From contig NZ_CP027194.1 of assembly GCF_002970935.1 (NCBI RefSeq), forward strand, positions 992,001 through 1,056,000: 64,000 bases of DNA, given 5' to 3'. The notes beneath the pieces are model-generated. The model had not been told where the DNA came from and did no database searches. It saw only the letters and a list, made by a program, of their open reading frames with translations. This stretch comes from Lactobacillus sp. CBA3606. Its GTDB lineage: Bacteria > Bacillota > Bacilli > Lactobacillales > Lactobacillaceae. The position numbers and the translations under genes were made by a program. This document shows positions 1 to 7,733 of this stretch, one piece after another. Positions within the stretch are counted from its first letter, which is position 1; every line of letters starts with the position of its first letter.

Positions 1-729
1 GACGTCATGGCAATCTCCGAACAAATCCACGGCAAAAACGGCATTGGTGAAGTGGACTTACCAACACCAACTCGGCAACCAGAAACCCAATCAGGCGTTG
101 ACTTCTTAATTGAGGCCGCCCATCAATACGGCGCCGACTTAACCTTGATTCCTACGGGACCCTTAACTAACTTAGCGGCCGCCCTGGAAAAATCACCTGA
201 TATTGCTCACCTAATTGGCAATGTCACGATTATGGGTGGTGCCTTAACCGTTCCCGGTAACGTTAGTCACTACGCCGAAGCGAATATCAACCAAGATGCC
301 GAAGCTGCTAATGCCGTATTCACAAGCGACCTCAACTTAACAATGGTCGGCTTAGACGTGACTTTGCGAACCCTACTAACTAAGACAGAAACTAGTCAAT
401 GGCGTGCTTTAAAGACAACGGCTGGTGAGAAATTCGCCGACATTGTTGACTATTATATTGCCGCTTATGATATTACCAGTCCTGACCTCCACGGCTGTGC
501 GCTACATGATCCTTTAGCTGTTGGTGTCGCCTTAGACCCTACTTTCGTTACCACGTTAGGTCTCAACATGTATGTTGAAACAACCGGTGAAGATTATGGC
601 CGTACCATCGGTGACCCCGCTCGCTTGGCTGATCCTAAGACTAACGTGACTGTGGCCCTAACCGTTGACAAAGATCGCTATTTGAAGACTTTCATGACTT
701 ACTTAACCACATTATTTAAAGCCAACTAA
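1..729 (+). CDS. Nucleoside hydrolase, 5' end outside window
   Basis: C-terminal 242 residues of an inosine-uridine-type nucleoside hydrolase, which splits ribonucleosides into base and ribose in the cytoplasm for salvage. The frame is open from base 1, so the N-terminus with the calcium-binding DxDxxxDD motif lies upstream. Visible family marks are the LIPTGPLTNLA segment, the IMGGA..GN stretch, the EANINQDAEAA segment and a late HDPLAV motif carrying the last metal-binding Asp. Family members are about 310 residues, so roughly 70 are missing. The substrate cannot be told from this fragment. Confidence 0.9.
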   Translation, partial: DVMAISEQIHGKNGIGEVDLPTPTRQPETQSGVDFLIEAAHQYGADLTLIPTGPLTNLAAALEKSPDIAHLIGNVTIMGGALTVPGNVSHYAEANINQDAEAANAVFTSDLNLTMVGLDVTLRTLLTKTETSQWRALKTTAGEKFADIVDYYIAAYDITSPDLHGCALHDPLAVGVALDPTFVTTLGLNMYVETTGEDYGRTIGDPARLADPKTNVTVALTVDKDRYLKTFMTYLTTLFKAN

Positions 730-816
730 TTGGCTTAAGGCATTGGGAACTAATTTCCATTGAAACAAAAATCTATTTCACCACATAATTTAATTTTCAA
801 CTTTTAGATAATTGAT

Positions 817-996
817 ATGAGAATAATAATAATATATGTAGTTATAGCACAACACATGAACACAGTGTTAATGGTACTTTTAACTCTAATTGCAACTGGC
901 TTAATCGTATACTTATCTAAAAGTCTTAAAAAAATAACCAGTTTTACTCAAGAAAACGTATCAGTCTCTGTCAAGCTGACAGGTGAAGTAATATAA
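817..996 (+). CDS. Possible small membrane peptide (59 or 46 aa)
   Basis: Short ORF not recognised as any family. It has a hydrophobic segment (LMVLLTLIATGLIVYL), a Lys-rich turn (SKSLKKI) and a polar tail, which resembles the layout of small type I toxins or other single-span peptides. An in-frame ATG at 856 would give 46 aa and fits a membrane peptide better. Neither start has a convincing Shine-Dalgarno site, which lowers confidence. A terminator-like hairpin follows 20 bases after the stop. The surrounding DNA is very AT-rich. Confidence 0.3.
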   Translation: MRIIIIYVVIAQHMNTVLMVLLTLIATGLIVYLSKSLKKITSFTQENVSVSVKLTGEVI

Positions 997-1016
997 TTTT
1001 TGATATTACTTAATCG

Positions 1017-1053
1017 GCTTCATCTCGGTATTAAATCGCGGTGAAGCTTTTTT
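1017..1053 (+). terminator. Intrinsic terminator after small ORF
   Basis: An 8-bp stem with one G-U pair (1017-1024 with 1040-1047) is followed directly by six T. It suggests that a transcript across 817-996 really exists. Confidence 0.55.
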
Positions 1054-1858
1054 ATATAGTTCGATTGACGTAAATAAAGTGGTAAATGCCCTCTTCAACT
1101 ACATCAATTAACACTTACTTTATTTCAGGCTGAATGAATTCTAGCAAACTTAGTTTAACCTAATTTCATCAACACTCCATTGACGCATTGGCATATAGTG
1201 TTCTCGGTCGTGATGTAATTATGATTATTTCGTTATCAGCCATAAAATTCTTGCCATTGTGAGACTTAAACTATATGACAAAGGCGTCAATCATATACAT
1301 CTAGAACACTACACAACCGTACCTTATGCTCGCCACTAATACCATGACCAACCTCTGTAGAATCTGATAACCATACTTGAGCCATTTAATCGAAACGTAA
1401 AAATCAAGACTTTCGTCATACTCAGGGTAGATTCTTATTTTGAGAGCAACATTTCATTGTTGATGACTTTCAAAGCACCTAAGTATCTTTTGATTAATCA
1501 GTTTTTCTCGTTATTTTTCGACTCATACTGGAAACAAAGCTTTTTCAAGGGATATCCATCAATACCGTCCTACACAAAAAACATTTGCCAATTAAATATG
1601 ATTTAAGATAGCCAGTTTTCGATAAATCAGTTTTTGATATACCTTGAATAATATTCAGCTTTTATGTACTGCAACCCTAATTACTAGGTATAATAAAATT
1701 CTTTTAACGTTGACTGATGAATTTTATATTTTCATCTATCAACCTCAAAGAGACTGTAACATAATAATTCCAGTCAACCTAGTTCTCTTTTTTAAATCTG
1801 AATATCAAGCTAATCGTTTCCAATAGCACACTCAATGAACAGTTATATACATATAATT
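1054..1858. other. AT-rich stretch without a supported gene
   Basis: About 800 bases with no ORF I can support. A 60-codon TTG-start frame at 1644-1826 lacks a ribosome site and family likeness. On the minus strand around 1200-1480 there are short protein-like pieces broken by stops, which may be a decayed gene, but I could not identify it. Base composition is clearly more AT-rich than the flanking backbone. Confidence 0.4.
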
Positions 1859-1893
1859 AAATGATTATTATATAACTAGTATAATAATTATTT
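1859..1893 (+). promoter_or_regulatory. Dyad over the promoter region of the secreted-protein gene
   Basis: Two 14-base arms (1859-1872 and 1880-1893) match as an inverted repeat at 13 of 14 positions around a 7-base centre. A TATAAT sequence at 1880-1885 lies in the right arm, 40 bases before the ATG at 1926. The -35 region is poor. This looks like an operator overlapping a promoter, although AT-rich palindromes can also arise by chance. Confidence 0.4.
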
Positions 1894-1925
1894 ATCTGTT
1901 ATAGTAATGCTCAGGGGGTGAGATT

Positions 1926-2348
1926 ATGAAAAAAACATTATCTCGAATTTTAATAGCAATACTGTTGGTGATTCCTTTGTATAGTCTTGGAGGGACTAAG
2001 GTTGCATCTGCAGCTGATTTAACACGGGTTCATTTTGAATTTCGATGGAACAATCCAAATGACGTAAGCTATCGTCAAACGAAGCAAACTACGTCTGGTT
2101 ACGGTCTTAAGTCCAATACAGTTAACATTCCTTGGTATAGCGCAACAGCTTGGGGACATTCATATAAAGCTGGAAAAACTGGGAATGTCAATGTTTCTCA
2201 AGGTCATACCTATCATATTTATGCTAACCACTCTTATAACCTATACAATAAGTTGGTGGAATGGTATGGGCGTGGGAATGCCGCTTACATCAATGCCTCA
2301 TCGCATTCAAACGGACATGCCTACGGTTACTGGCATGCCGATCATTAA
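1926..2348 (+). CDS. Small secreted protein, bacteriocin-like, family unrecognised
   Basis: A 140-aa precursor with a classical Sec signal peptide: MKK, a hydrophobic core at about 9-20, and a likely signal peptidase I site after VASA (about residue 29). The mature part is about 111 aa, has no cysteine, and is rich in Tyr, His, Asn, Ser and Gly, especially at the C-terminus (SSHSNGHAYGYWHADH). A strong GGGGGTG ribosome site precedes the ATG. Size, composition and the downstream ABC operon recall lactococcin-972-type Sec-dependent bacteriocins, but I see no convincing match to that motif. It could equally be a secreted signal or cell-wall-binding protein. Function is inferred from context only. 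Confidence 0.75.
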   Translation: MKKTLSRILIAILLVIPLYSLGGTKVASAADLTRVHFEFRWNNPNDVSYRQTKQTTSGYGLKSNTVNIPWYSATAWGHSYKAGKTGNVNVSQGHTYHIYANHSYNLYNKLVEWYGRGNAAYINASSHSNGHAYGYWHADH

Positions 2349-2363
2349 TTAAATATTCGTCCA

Positions 2364-2391
2364 AAAGAGTGCAATTTACGCACTCTTTTTT
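2364..2391 (+). terminator. Attenuating terminator between secreted protein and ABC genes
   Basis: A perfect 9-bp stem (2364-2372 with 2380-2388), 7-base loop and T-run to 2391. It sits inside an otherwise same-strand cluster, so it probably sets high expression of the first gene and partial read-through into the transporter genes. Confidence 0.75.
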
Positions 2392-2419
2392 AATAAATAT
2401 TAACACTATGGGGGAAATC

Positions 2420-3217
2420 ATGGCTTTTACAATAAAAAGAAGTTTAGTTCCTAAATACTTTATTGGCTTATGGATTGGTCTACTAATTGCGCTAATCCAC
2501 GTCATCGCGACTATGTTACCATTACTATCACAACTTGATGGTAATAACTTTTGGTTTTCAACTTATAATCGTTGGATCAGCTTTGACAGTAGTAGCTGGA
2601 CCATCGCTTTCTTCTGGGTCATTCCAATTATCAGTGCCTTAAGCGCTAGTCAAATCGTAAGTGATGATATCAAGAGCGGTTTTTTCTGGCAACAAATTAG
2701 TAAACAAGGCATCATCAAATACTTTTGCTACACCTTTCCGATTAGCTTTTTCAGTGGTTTATTGACTGTCTTAATCCCACTACTAGTCAATCTTTTCTTT
2801 GCTTGGAGCTTATTTCCGACACTTAAACCTGATTTAATTCTGAATGCTAATGCCGCAATTTTACCACAATCTACTTTTTTAGCTTCTGAATACTATACTA
2901 ATCCAGCAAATCTAGTCCTACTATATTTGCTATTACCTGCCTTATTGGGCGGTGGATTTGCATTGTTTTCAGCCACTTTAGCTTTCTTCATTAACAACCA
3001 ATTTGCTAATCTAACCGCTGGCTTTTTAATCACTTTACTCCTAACAATATTAGCAACAATTTTCCCACAAAAGATATTTTCACCGATTCTACTAGTTGCT
3101 GGCGTTGGTTTTGGCTATGTCCCGTCACTTTTAACCTATCTATTGGTTTATTTGATAAGCCTAATAATTATGCTATTATTTTTCATTTGGGGAGTGCGCA
3201 AACATGCTTATGTTTAA
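2420..3217 (+). CDS. Multi-span membrane protein, ABC permease-like subunit 1
   Basis: A 265-aa protein with about six hydrophobic spans and no enzyme motif. Layout and position suggest an ABC-2-type permease subunit. I place the start at the ATG at 2420, behind the G-run at 2410-2414, rather than at an upstream frame opening that overlaps the secreted-protein gene. The 3' end overlaps the next gene by 14 bases, so the two are translationally coupled. Function as an export or immunity permease is inferred from the ATPase at 4580-5230. Confidence 0.75.
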   Translation: MAFTIKRSLVPKYFIGLWIGLLIALIHVIATMLPLLSQLDGNNFWFSTYNRWISFDSSSWTIAFFWVIPIISALSASQIVSDDIKSGFFWQQISKQGIIKYFCYTFPISFFSGLLTVLIPLLVNLFFAWSLFPTLKPDLILNANAAILPQSTFLASEYYTNPANLVLLYLLLPALLGGGFALFSATLAFFINNQFANLTAGFLITLLLTILATIFPQKIFSPILLVAGVGFGYVPSLLTYLLVYLISLIIMLLFFIWGVRKHAYV

Positions 3218-3917
3218 TTATCTTAGAAAACGCACGACCTTTCAAAATAAATTGCTGGTCGTATTTTTCATGCTCATCTTAAGTATATTTACTTTTTCAC
3301 TACTGGTTAACACCACTAGTGCCATGGCACCAGCGCACTTAGACTTAATACCCTTACTTGTCATGACCATTCAAAGCTTTCACAATCAGACGATCTATCT
3401 CTTGCCAATAACGAGTGCTTTAATCGTCTTGGCCTTGCAAAAAGCAACGCCAGTAGAACTATATTGGCTTACCCTCAATGACACACTGAAATCCTTTTGT
3501 CTTACCCAAATCATAAAAGTATTATTAATATACATGGGTTGTCTTTTGCTTGGTACGACTGCTTTTGGACTGATTTATCATCAATTCGAATTGTTTTCAT
3601 TCACCAATGTTCTTCTAGGACTGGGCTTTTTAAGCTTACACTTCGTTGGCTTCTTACTTAGCAGTTATATCCTAATGTTGCTGTTGATTTTCTTTGAAAA
3701 AATAATCGCCTATCTTCTATTCCTATTATTGCTGTATTTAGATGCCAGCTTATTCACACACTTCAATGTGTCCTTAATTATTGGCAATGGCTTAACGATG
3801 TCGGTTGATACCTTTGATTTGATCATAGCGCTCAAAGACCTAAGTCTAACTGCACTATATTTCATTATACTGACAAAATACAGCCAGCCTTTATTATTGC
3901 GAGGGGTACGACTATGA
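3204..3917 (+). CDS. Multi-span membrane protein, ABC permease-like subunit 2
   Basis: A 237-aa, highly hydrophobic protein with about six spans and a short basic N-terminus (MLMFNYLRKRTTFQNK). A GGGGAG ribosome site lies 8 bases before the ATG. It overlaps both neighbours by a few bases, as expected for subunits of one complex. No family can be named from sequence alone. The most likely role is an ABC-2-like permease partner of the adjacent subunits. Confidence 0.72.
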   Translation: MLMFNYLRKRTTFQNKLLVVFFMLILSIFTFSLLVNTTSAMAPAHLDLIPLLVMTIQSFHNQTIYLLPITSALIVLALQKATPVELYWLTLNDTLKSFCLTQIIKVLLIYMGCLLLGTTAFGLIYHQFELFSFTNVLLGLGFLSLHFVGFLLSSYILMLLLIFFEKIIAYLLFLLLLYLDASLFTHFNVSLIIGNGLTMSVDTFDLIIALKDLSLTALYFIILTKYSQPLLLRGVRL

Positions 3918-4555
3918 TTGCTACCTTACGTTTAATCTTACAAAGAAATAATCAACTCATGTGGCAAAATGGTCATATTAGGGGCATCGTGATCATACTA
4001 ATTGATGGTCTGATAATCTTTAGAACCGGCTCCATCACCAATGCACTAACTGGCGCTGTCATCTCGATTACCACTCCTACCATTCCAATCAATTGGTTTT
4101 TCTTAGTCTTATCACCACTATTAATAGTAGGTAATTACAGTGAACAAGTTGTTAAGACTGACTATCTCCTTGTCAATACGACCAAGCTAACCCTCTATCT
4201 TAGTAGTCTCGTTTTACAACTTGTTGGGTTAACTTCGGGGCTCGTACTTAGTTGGGTATTAATCGCCCCTACACCTTTTAATTTTGTTTTTTGCCTTTAC
4301 CTATTAATTACGCTAAATGTACTCACTTTATTTTATAGTATGCTATCAATTTTGATCGGCAGTATCTACAGCTTAATTATCTTTATCGTTGCTTTACTAG
4401 TCACCACTGGTAGTCTTTACATCCCGATTCTGGCGCCACTAATGTTCATTCATTTTTCAGCCAACCAATTAGGCTGGTATTTAAGTGCCTTATTGCCAAT
4501 CATTGGGCTAATCCTAATGTTACCAGCCTTATTAAAAAAAATTGATTTCAATTAA
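3914..4555 (+). CDS. Multi-span membrane protein, ABC permease-like subunit 3
   Basis: A 213-aa membrane protein with about six spans, starting at an ATGA overlap with the previous stop and behind a GAGGGG site. Three distinct permease-like subunits for one ATPase is unusual; lantibiotic immunity (FEG) systems have two. The gene is AT-rich like the rest of the island. No conserved catalytic residues are visible. Confidence 0.72.
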   Translation: MIATLRLILQRNNQLMWQNGHIRGIVIILIDGLIIFRTGSITNALTGAVISITTPTIPINWFFLVLSPLLIVGNYSEQVVKTDYLLVNTTKLTLYLSSLVLQLVGLTSGLVLSWVLIAPTPFNFVFCLYLLITLNVLTLFYSMLSILIGSIYSLIIFIVALLVTTGSLYIPILAPLMFIHFSANQLGWYLSALLPIIGLILMLPALLKKIDFN

Positions 4556-4579
4556 CTAGCTATTTAAGGAGTGCTCATC

Positions 4580-5230
4580 ATGACCTTACCATTAATTAAA
4601 TTAACCAAAGTTTCAAAAAAATATAAACACAATTTTGCCTTAAAAAACATCAATTTAGAAATTAAGCATCCCGGTGTTTATGGATTTAGCGGTCCTAATG
4701 GTTCTGGAAAATCAATGACTTTTAAAACAATTCTGGGCTTTATCCGACCAACTACCGGTACCGTATTAGTCAATGGGGCCATTATCCGCAAGGACACCCT
4801 CTTTGCAAATAACGTCGGCTTTTCAATGTCCGAGTACGGCGTCTTACCCAGCAAAAGTGGTCCTGCTAATTTAGAACTACTTTGTATCCTAGCCAAGTAT
4901 CCAGTTAGCGAAATTCCAGTATTACTAAAATACGTTGGTTTAGACCCAACCGACAATCGTAAAGTTTCAGCTTATTCATTAGGTATGCAACAACGACTAT
5001 CAATTGCAACAGCGCTGATTGGCAATCAAGAAATCATTATTTTGGATGAACCTACTAACGCTTTAGATGAAGATGGTCAACATTTTTTACAAGCCTTAAT
5101 CCGAGACCTACGTCAAAAAGGGAAGACAATCTTAGTTTCTAGTCATGATGCGAGCTTCCTGCGTTCAGTGTCTGATTATATTTACTTTCTCAATGAAGGT
5201 TGTATTACACGGGAGGAAGCCATTTCATGA
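4580..5230 (+). CDS. ABC transporter ATP-binding protein
   Basis: A 216-aa nucleotide-binding subunit that powers the neighbouring membrane proteins. It shows Walker A GPNGSGKS (residues 38-45), the signature YSLGMQQ, Walker B IIILDEPTNALD and the SSHD switch His. It is short, with no fused membrane domain, as in ABC-2 exporters and bacteriocin-immunity systems. The ATG at 4580 has AAGGAG 8 bases upstream, and an upstream GTG at 4571 would overlap that site. Its end overlaps the next gene by 4 bases. Confidence 0.9.
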   Translation: MTLPLIKLTKVSKKYKHNFALKNINLEIKHPGVYGFSGPNGSGKSMTFKTILGFIRPTTGTVLVNGAIIRKDTLFANNVGFSMSEYGVLPSKSGPANLELLCILAKYPVSEIPVLLKYVGLDPTDNRKVSAYSLGMQQRLSIATALIGNQEIIILDEPTNALDEDGQHFLQALIRDLRQKGKTILVSSHDASFLRSVSDYIYFLNEGCITREEAIS

Positions 5231-5691
5231 GAGGTAAAAAACTATCGCTTTTATTACTGCCAATAATCGCTATTGCGGCTTTATTAATTGTACACAAAGC
5301 TAACGTTGATCAACGCTATCACAATTTTTCAGTCAACACTGTTCACATTTCACCAGTAGCTAATCAATTAACGCCTAATGTAACACTTAAAAGCTTTAGC
5401 CAGTATCGTAAAAAAAATCACTATTATGCAAGCTTAACCGTCACAGCAACTAAAAAAATGCCCTTCACTTTAGACCATTGGTACCTTATGGAAGGAACGG
5501 CTATCCAACCAAATCAATTTTTAACGGATGATTTAACAATTAATGGTATGCCATCAACTAACTTAAGTCGGGGGACTAATGTCATCAAAGTCAATACTCA
5601 AGTTGATCCACAGGTTCAACCTAATCTAGTTATCGTGACTAATCCCGCTAAGGGCCACTATCGAAAACTAGTGTTCAAGACTTTGAACTAA
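5227..5691 (+). CDS. Membrane-anchored extracellular protein of the ABC operon
   Basis: A 154-aa protein with a short basic start, one hydrophobic segment (about residues 5-21) and an extracellular domain of about 130 residues rich in Asn, Thr and Lys. It has no lipobox Cys, so it is probably anchored by an uncleaved signal. ATGA overlap with the ATPase gene and a GGGAGG site at 5210-5215 place it in the same operon. No family is recognised. A role as accessory or immunity factor for the secreted protein is inference. Confidence 0.72.
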   Translation: MRGKKLSLLLLPIIAIAALLIVHKANVDQRYHNFSVNTVHISPVANQLTPNVTLKSFSQYRKKNHYYASLTVTATKKMPFTLDHWYLMEGTAIQPNQFLTDDLTINGMPSTNLSRGTNVIKVNTQVDPQVQPNLVIVTNPAKGHYRKLVFKTLN

Positions 5692-5714
5692 CTTTTAAAT
5701 CTAACTATTTTTGC

Positions 5715-5745
5715 AGCGCTTGGGATAAAATCCAAACGCTTTTTT
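5715..5745 (+). terminator. Terminator of the ABC operon
   Basis: Stem of 4+4 bp with one mismatch (agcg...ttgg with ccaa...cgct) followed by a run of T. It closes the operon that begins at 1926. Confidence 0.6.
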
Positions 5746-5767
5746 ATTCTTCTTATAACGCAAAAGA

Positions 5768-5796
5768 AGTATCTAGACGAGTGCCATCTAGATACT
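5768..5796 (-). terminator. Terminator of the HAD gene
   Basis: Perfect 10-bp inverted repeat (5768-5777 with 5787-5796). On the minus strand the stem is followed by TCTTTT. It lies just downstream of the minus-strand HAD gene. Confidence 0.6.
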
Positions 5797-5810
5797 GCTT
5801 TGACAACGAT

Positions 5811-6581
5811 TTAAATCCAACCAATCGACTTCAACCCATTCGCAATCCCATCGTGATCACAATCCGTTGTCGTTAAATCTGCATAAGCTTTAATTTCAGG
5901 CGTCGCATTGCCCATTGCAATGCCGATGCCAGCATGCTTCAACATTTCACGATCATTTTGATTATCGCCAAAAGCAACGACATCCGCCGGTGCCACGTTT
6001 AAAGCCGCCGCCAACTTCGCAATCCCCGCTGCCTTAGAACCCACTTTCGGAATAACATCCACGCCGAACTCGTGAAACCGCACGAATGAGAATTCAGCGG
6101 CATGTGGTAACCGTTGATGCATGGCATGGTCATAAAACATCATGGCTTGATAAGTATCATGCGTTAAATAATAATCTGGATCATAAGTCATTTCAGGCGC
6201 ATGAAACGTTGCTAAGACTGCTTGCGTCGCCGCTGACGGATGCGTATGGGCATGCAAGCCATCCAAAGATTCAAAAACAATGTCCACATGCTGTTCATCC
6301 GCTGCTTTTACTAAGGTTGCCATATTCGCTGTTGATAAAGTCTGCTGATGGACTTGTTGATGGTTCGCAAATGCTGCGGACCCATTGCATAAGACAAAAT
6401 CTCTTAAATCCAACGCTGAAATCACCTTTTTAGCCATTGCTAAGTTCCGACCAGTGGCAATTGCCACGTTAATGTTTTGTTGCTTTAATTTTTCAATACT
6501 CTTAATGGTACTGGGTAATAATTTTTTATTCCGCGCCAACAAAGTATCATCAATATCAAAAACTGCTAATCTCGCTACCAT
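5811..6581 (-). CDS. Cof-type HAD-superfamily phosphatase
   Basis: A 256-aa cytoplasmic hydrolase of the Cof/HAD-IIB type, usually acting on sugar phosphates or phosphorylated cofactors. Motif I is FDIDDT (nucleophile Asp at about residue 9), motif II is ATGRN, and the C-terminal motif is GDNQNDREML followed by GIAMGNA, which is typical of this subgroup. It lies 17 bases after the LacI-type regulator gene, so the two are probably co-transcribed. The substrate cannot be assigned. Confidence 0.9.
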   Translation of the reverse strand: MVARLAVFDIDDTLLARNKKLLPSTIKSIEKLKQQNINVAIATGRNLAMAKKVISALDLRDFVLCNGSAAFANHQQVHQQTLSTANMATLVKAADEQHVDIVFESLDGLHAHTHPSAATQAVLATFHAPEMTYDPDYYLTHDTYQAMMFYDHAMHQRLPHAAEFSFVRFHEFGVDVIPKVGSKAAGIAKLAAALNVAPADVVAFGDNQNDREMLKHAGIGIAMGNATPEIKAYADLTTTDCDHDGIANGLKSIGWI

Positions 6582-6598
6582 TTTTCCAGGCCTCCAGC

Positions 6599-7537
6599 CT
6601 ACCGTCTAATAAATTCTGATTTTATTAACTCATGTTGTGTGGTGGTACTAATCGCCAACTGGAACGCCGCTTGTCCCAAGGCCTCTAAATGATGATCAAT
6701 TGTTGAAAATTTTAATAATCGACTTGATAACAAGTTTTCTTGTCCAATCACCGGTATCGGTGGTAATCCCTCGTCAACAAAATACTGATGGACCCCGGCC
6801 CCAATGTCATCCCCATTAGCGAAGATGGCATCGACCGTTGGCGTCAGCTTTGCAAAGTAGGCCCCGGCACGGTAACCATCGTCATAAGTCACGGCCCCGA
6901 CAAATAAATTACGAGCTAACAAAGGCCCATAAACTTGTTCGTAGGCACGCCGGGTCACCCGGGTACTGGCACTAATTTCACTACTACGACTAAGTACAAC
7001 GCCCATTTTCTGATAACCCGTCGTTTGGGCCCAAGTCAAGGCGCGCACATAAGAAGCCATGCGGTCCGTATAGGCCGCTGCCAGTGGTTCCTCGTCACCG
7101 GGGTCTTCACAACAGACAATCTGACCGTACTTGCGATATTGGGTCAATACCGCCAACGAACTACTTCGTGATGTAAAAATTAACGCATCATACGCTTTAC
7201 TGCGTAACTGATCTAAGTAAGCTTGTTCAACTGTCCGATCATAGTTTGTCGGGAGTAATGTAATCTTATAACCGGCTGCAAAAGCCGCCCTGACAATGCC
7301 ATCAATAATCCGCGCAAAATAGGGATGATTCGCATAAGGCAATACCACCCCAATCGTCTTTGTTCGGCCACTACTTAAATCCCGAGCCACCCGATTCGGC
7401 ACGTAATCCAATTGTTGCATAATGGCTTCGACCTTGGCACGTTTTTCATCGGCAACATATTTTTGATGATTAATAACACGTGAGACCGTTGAAACGGAAT
7501 ATCCGGAAAGGCGCGCAATATCATGAATATTTGTCAT
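6599..7537 (-). CDS. LacI-family transcriptional regulator
   Basis: A 312-aa regulator with an N-terminal LacI helix-turn-helix (NIHDIARLSGYSVSTVSRVIN), the hinge segment, and a periplasmic-binding-protein-like effector domain from about residue 60. It probably binds a sugar or related ligand. AGGAG stands 10 bases before the ATG. It is followed by the HAD gene and divergent from an RpiR regulator, so the 7538-7733 gap is the likely control region. No sugar-uptake gene is adjacent, so the regulon is unknown. Confidence 0.92.
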   Translation of the reverse strand: MTNIHDIARLSGYSVSTVSRVINHQKYVADEKRAKVEAIMQQLDYVPNRVARDLSSGRTKTIGVVLPYANHPYFARIIDGIVRAAFAAGYKITLLPTNYDRTVEQAYLDQLRSKAYDALIFTSRSSSLAVLTQYRKYGQIVCCEDPGDEEPLAAAYTDRMASYVRALTWAQTTGYQKMGVVLSRSSEISASTRVTRRAYEQVYGPLLARNLFVGAVTYDDGYRAGAYFAKLTPTVDAIFANGDDIGAGVHQYFVDEGLPPIPVIGQENLLSSRLLKFSTIDHHLEALGQAAFQLAISTTTQHELIKSEFIRR

Positions 7538-7570
7538 CGGTCTTCAACTCCTATCAATTCCATTTTACCG

Positions 7571-7585
7571 TTTAACCGCTTTCAA
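7571..7585 (-). promoter_or_regulatory. cre-like or LacI-type operator
   Basis: TTGAAAGCGGTTAAA on the minus strand matches the CcpA cre consensus WTGNAANCGNWNNCW at 14 of 15 positions. It lies about 35 bases upstream of the LacI-family gene, so it may be that protein's own operator. Confidence 0.45.
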
Positions 7586-7733
7586 TGCACGATTAATTCT
7601 TAACGACGCTTGCTGACCTTGAAAATTAGTCAGTAGGTCTAGCCTAATTTATGAAACCGGTCCCAGGTCAAGGCGTAAGTTGATCGTCATCGACCTAAAC
7701 TCATGGTAAACTAAGATTTAAGAGGTGGCTTTT

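Noticed and set aside
1644-1826. 60-codon TTG-start ORF in the AT-rich gap
   Set aside because: No ribosome site, no family likeness, and very low-complexity AT-driven residues.
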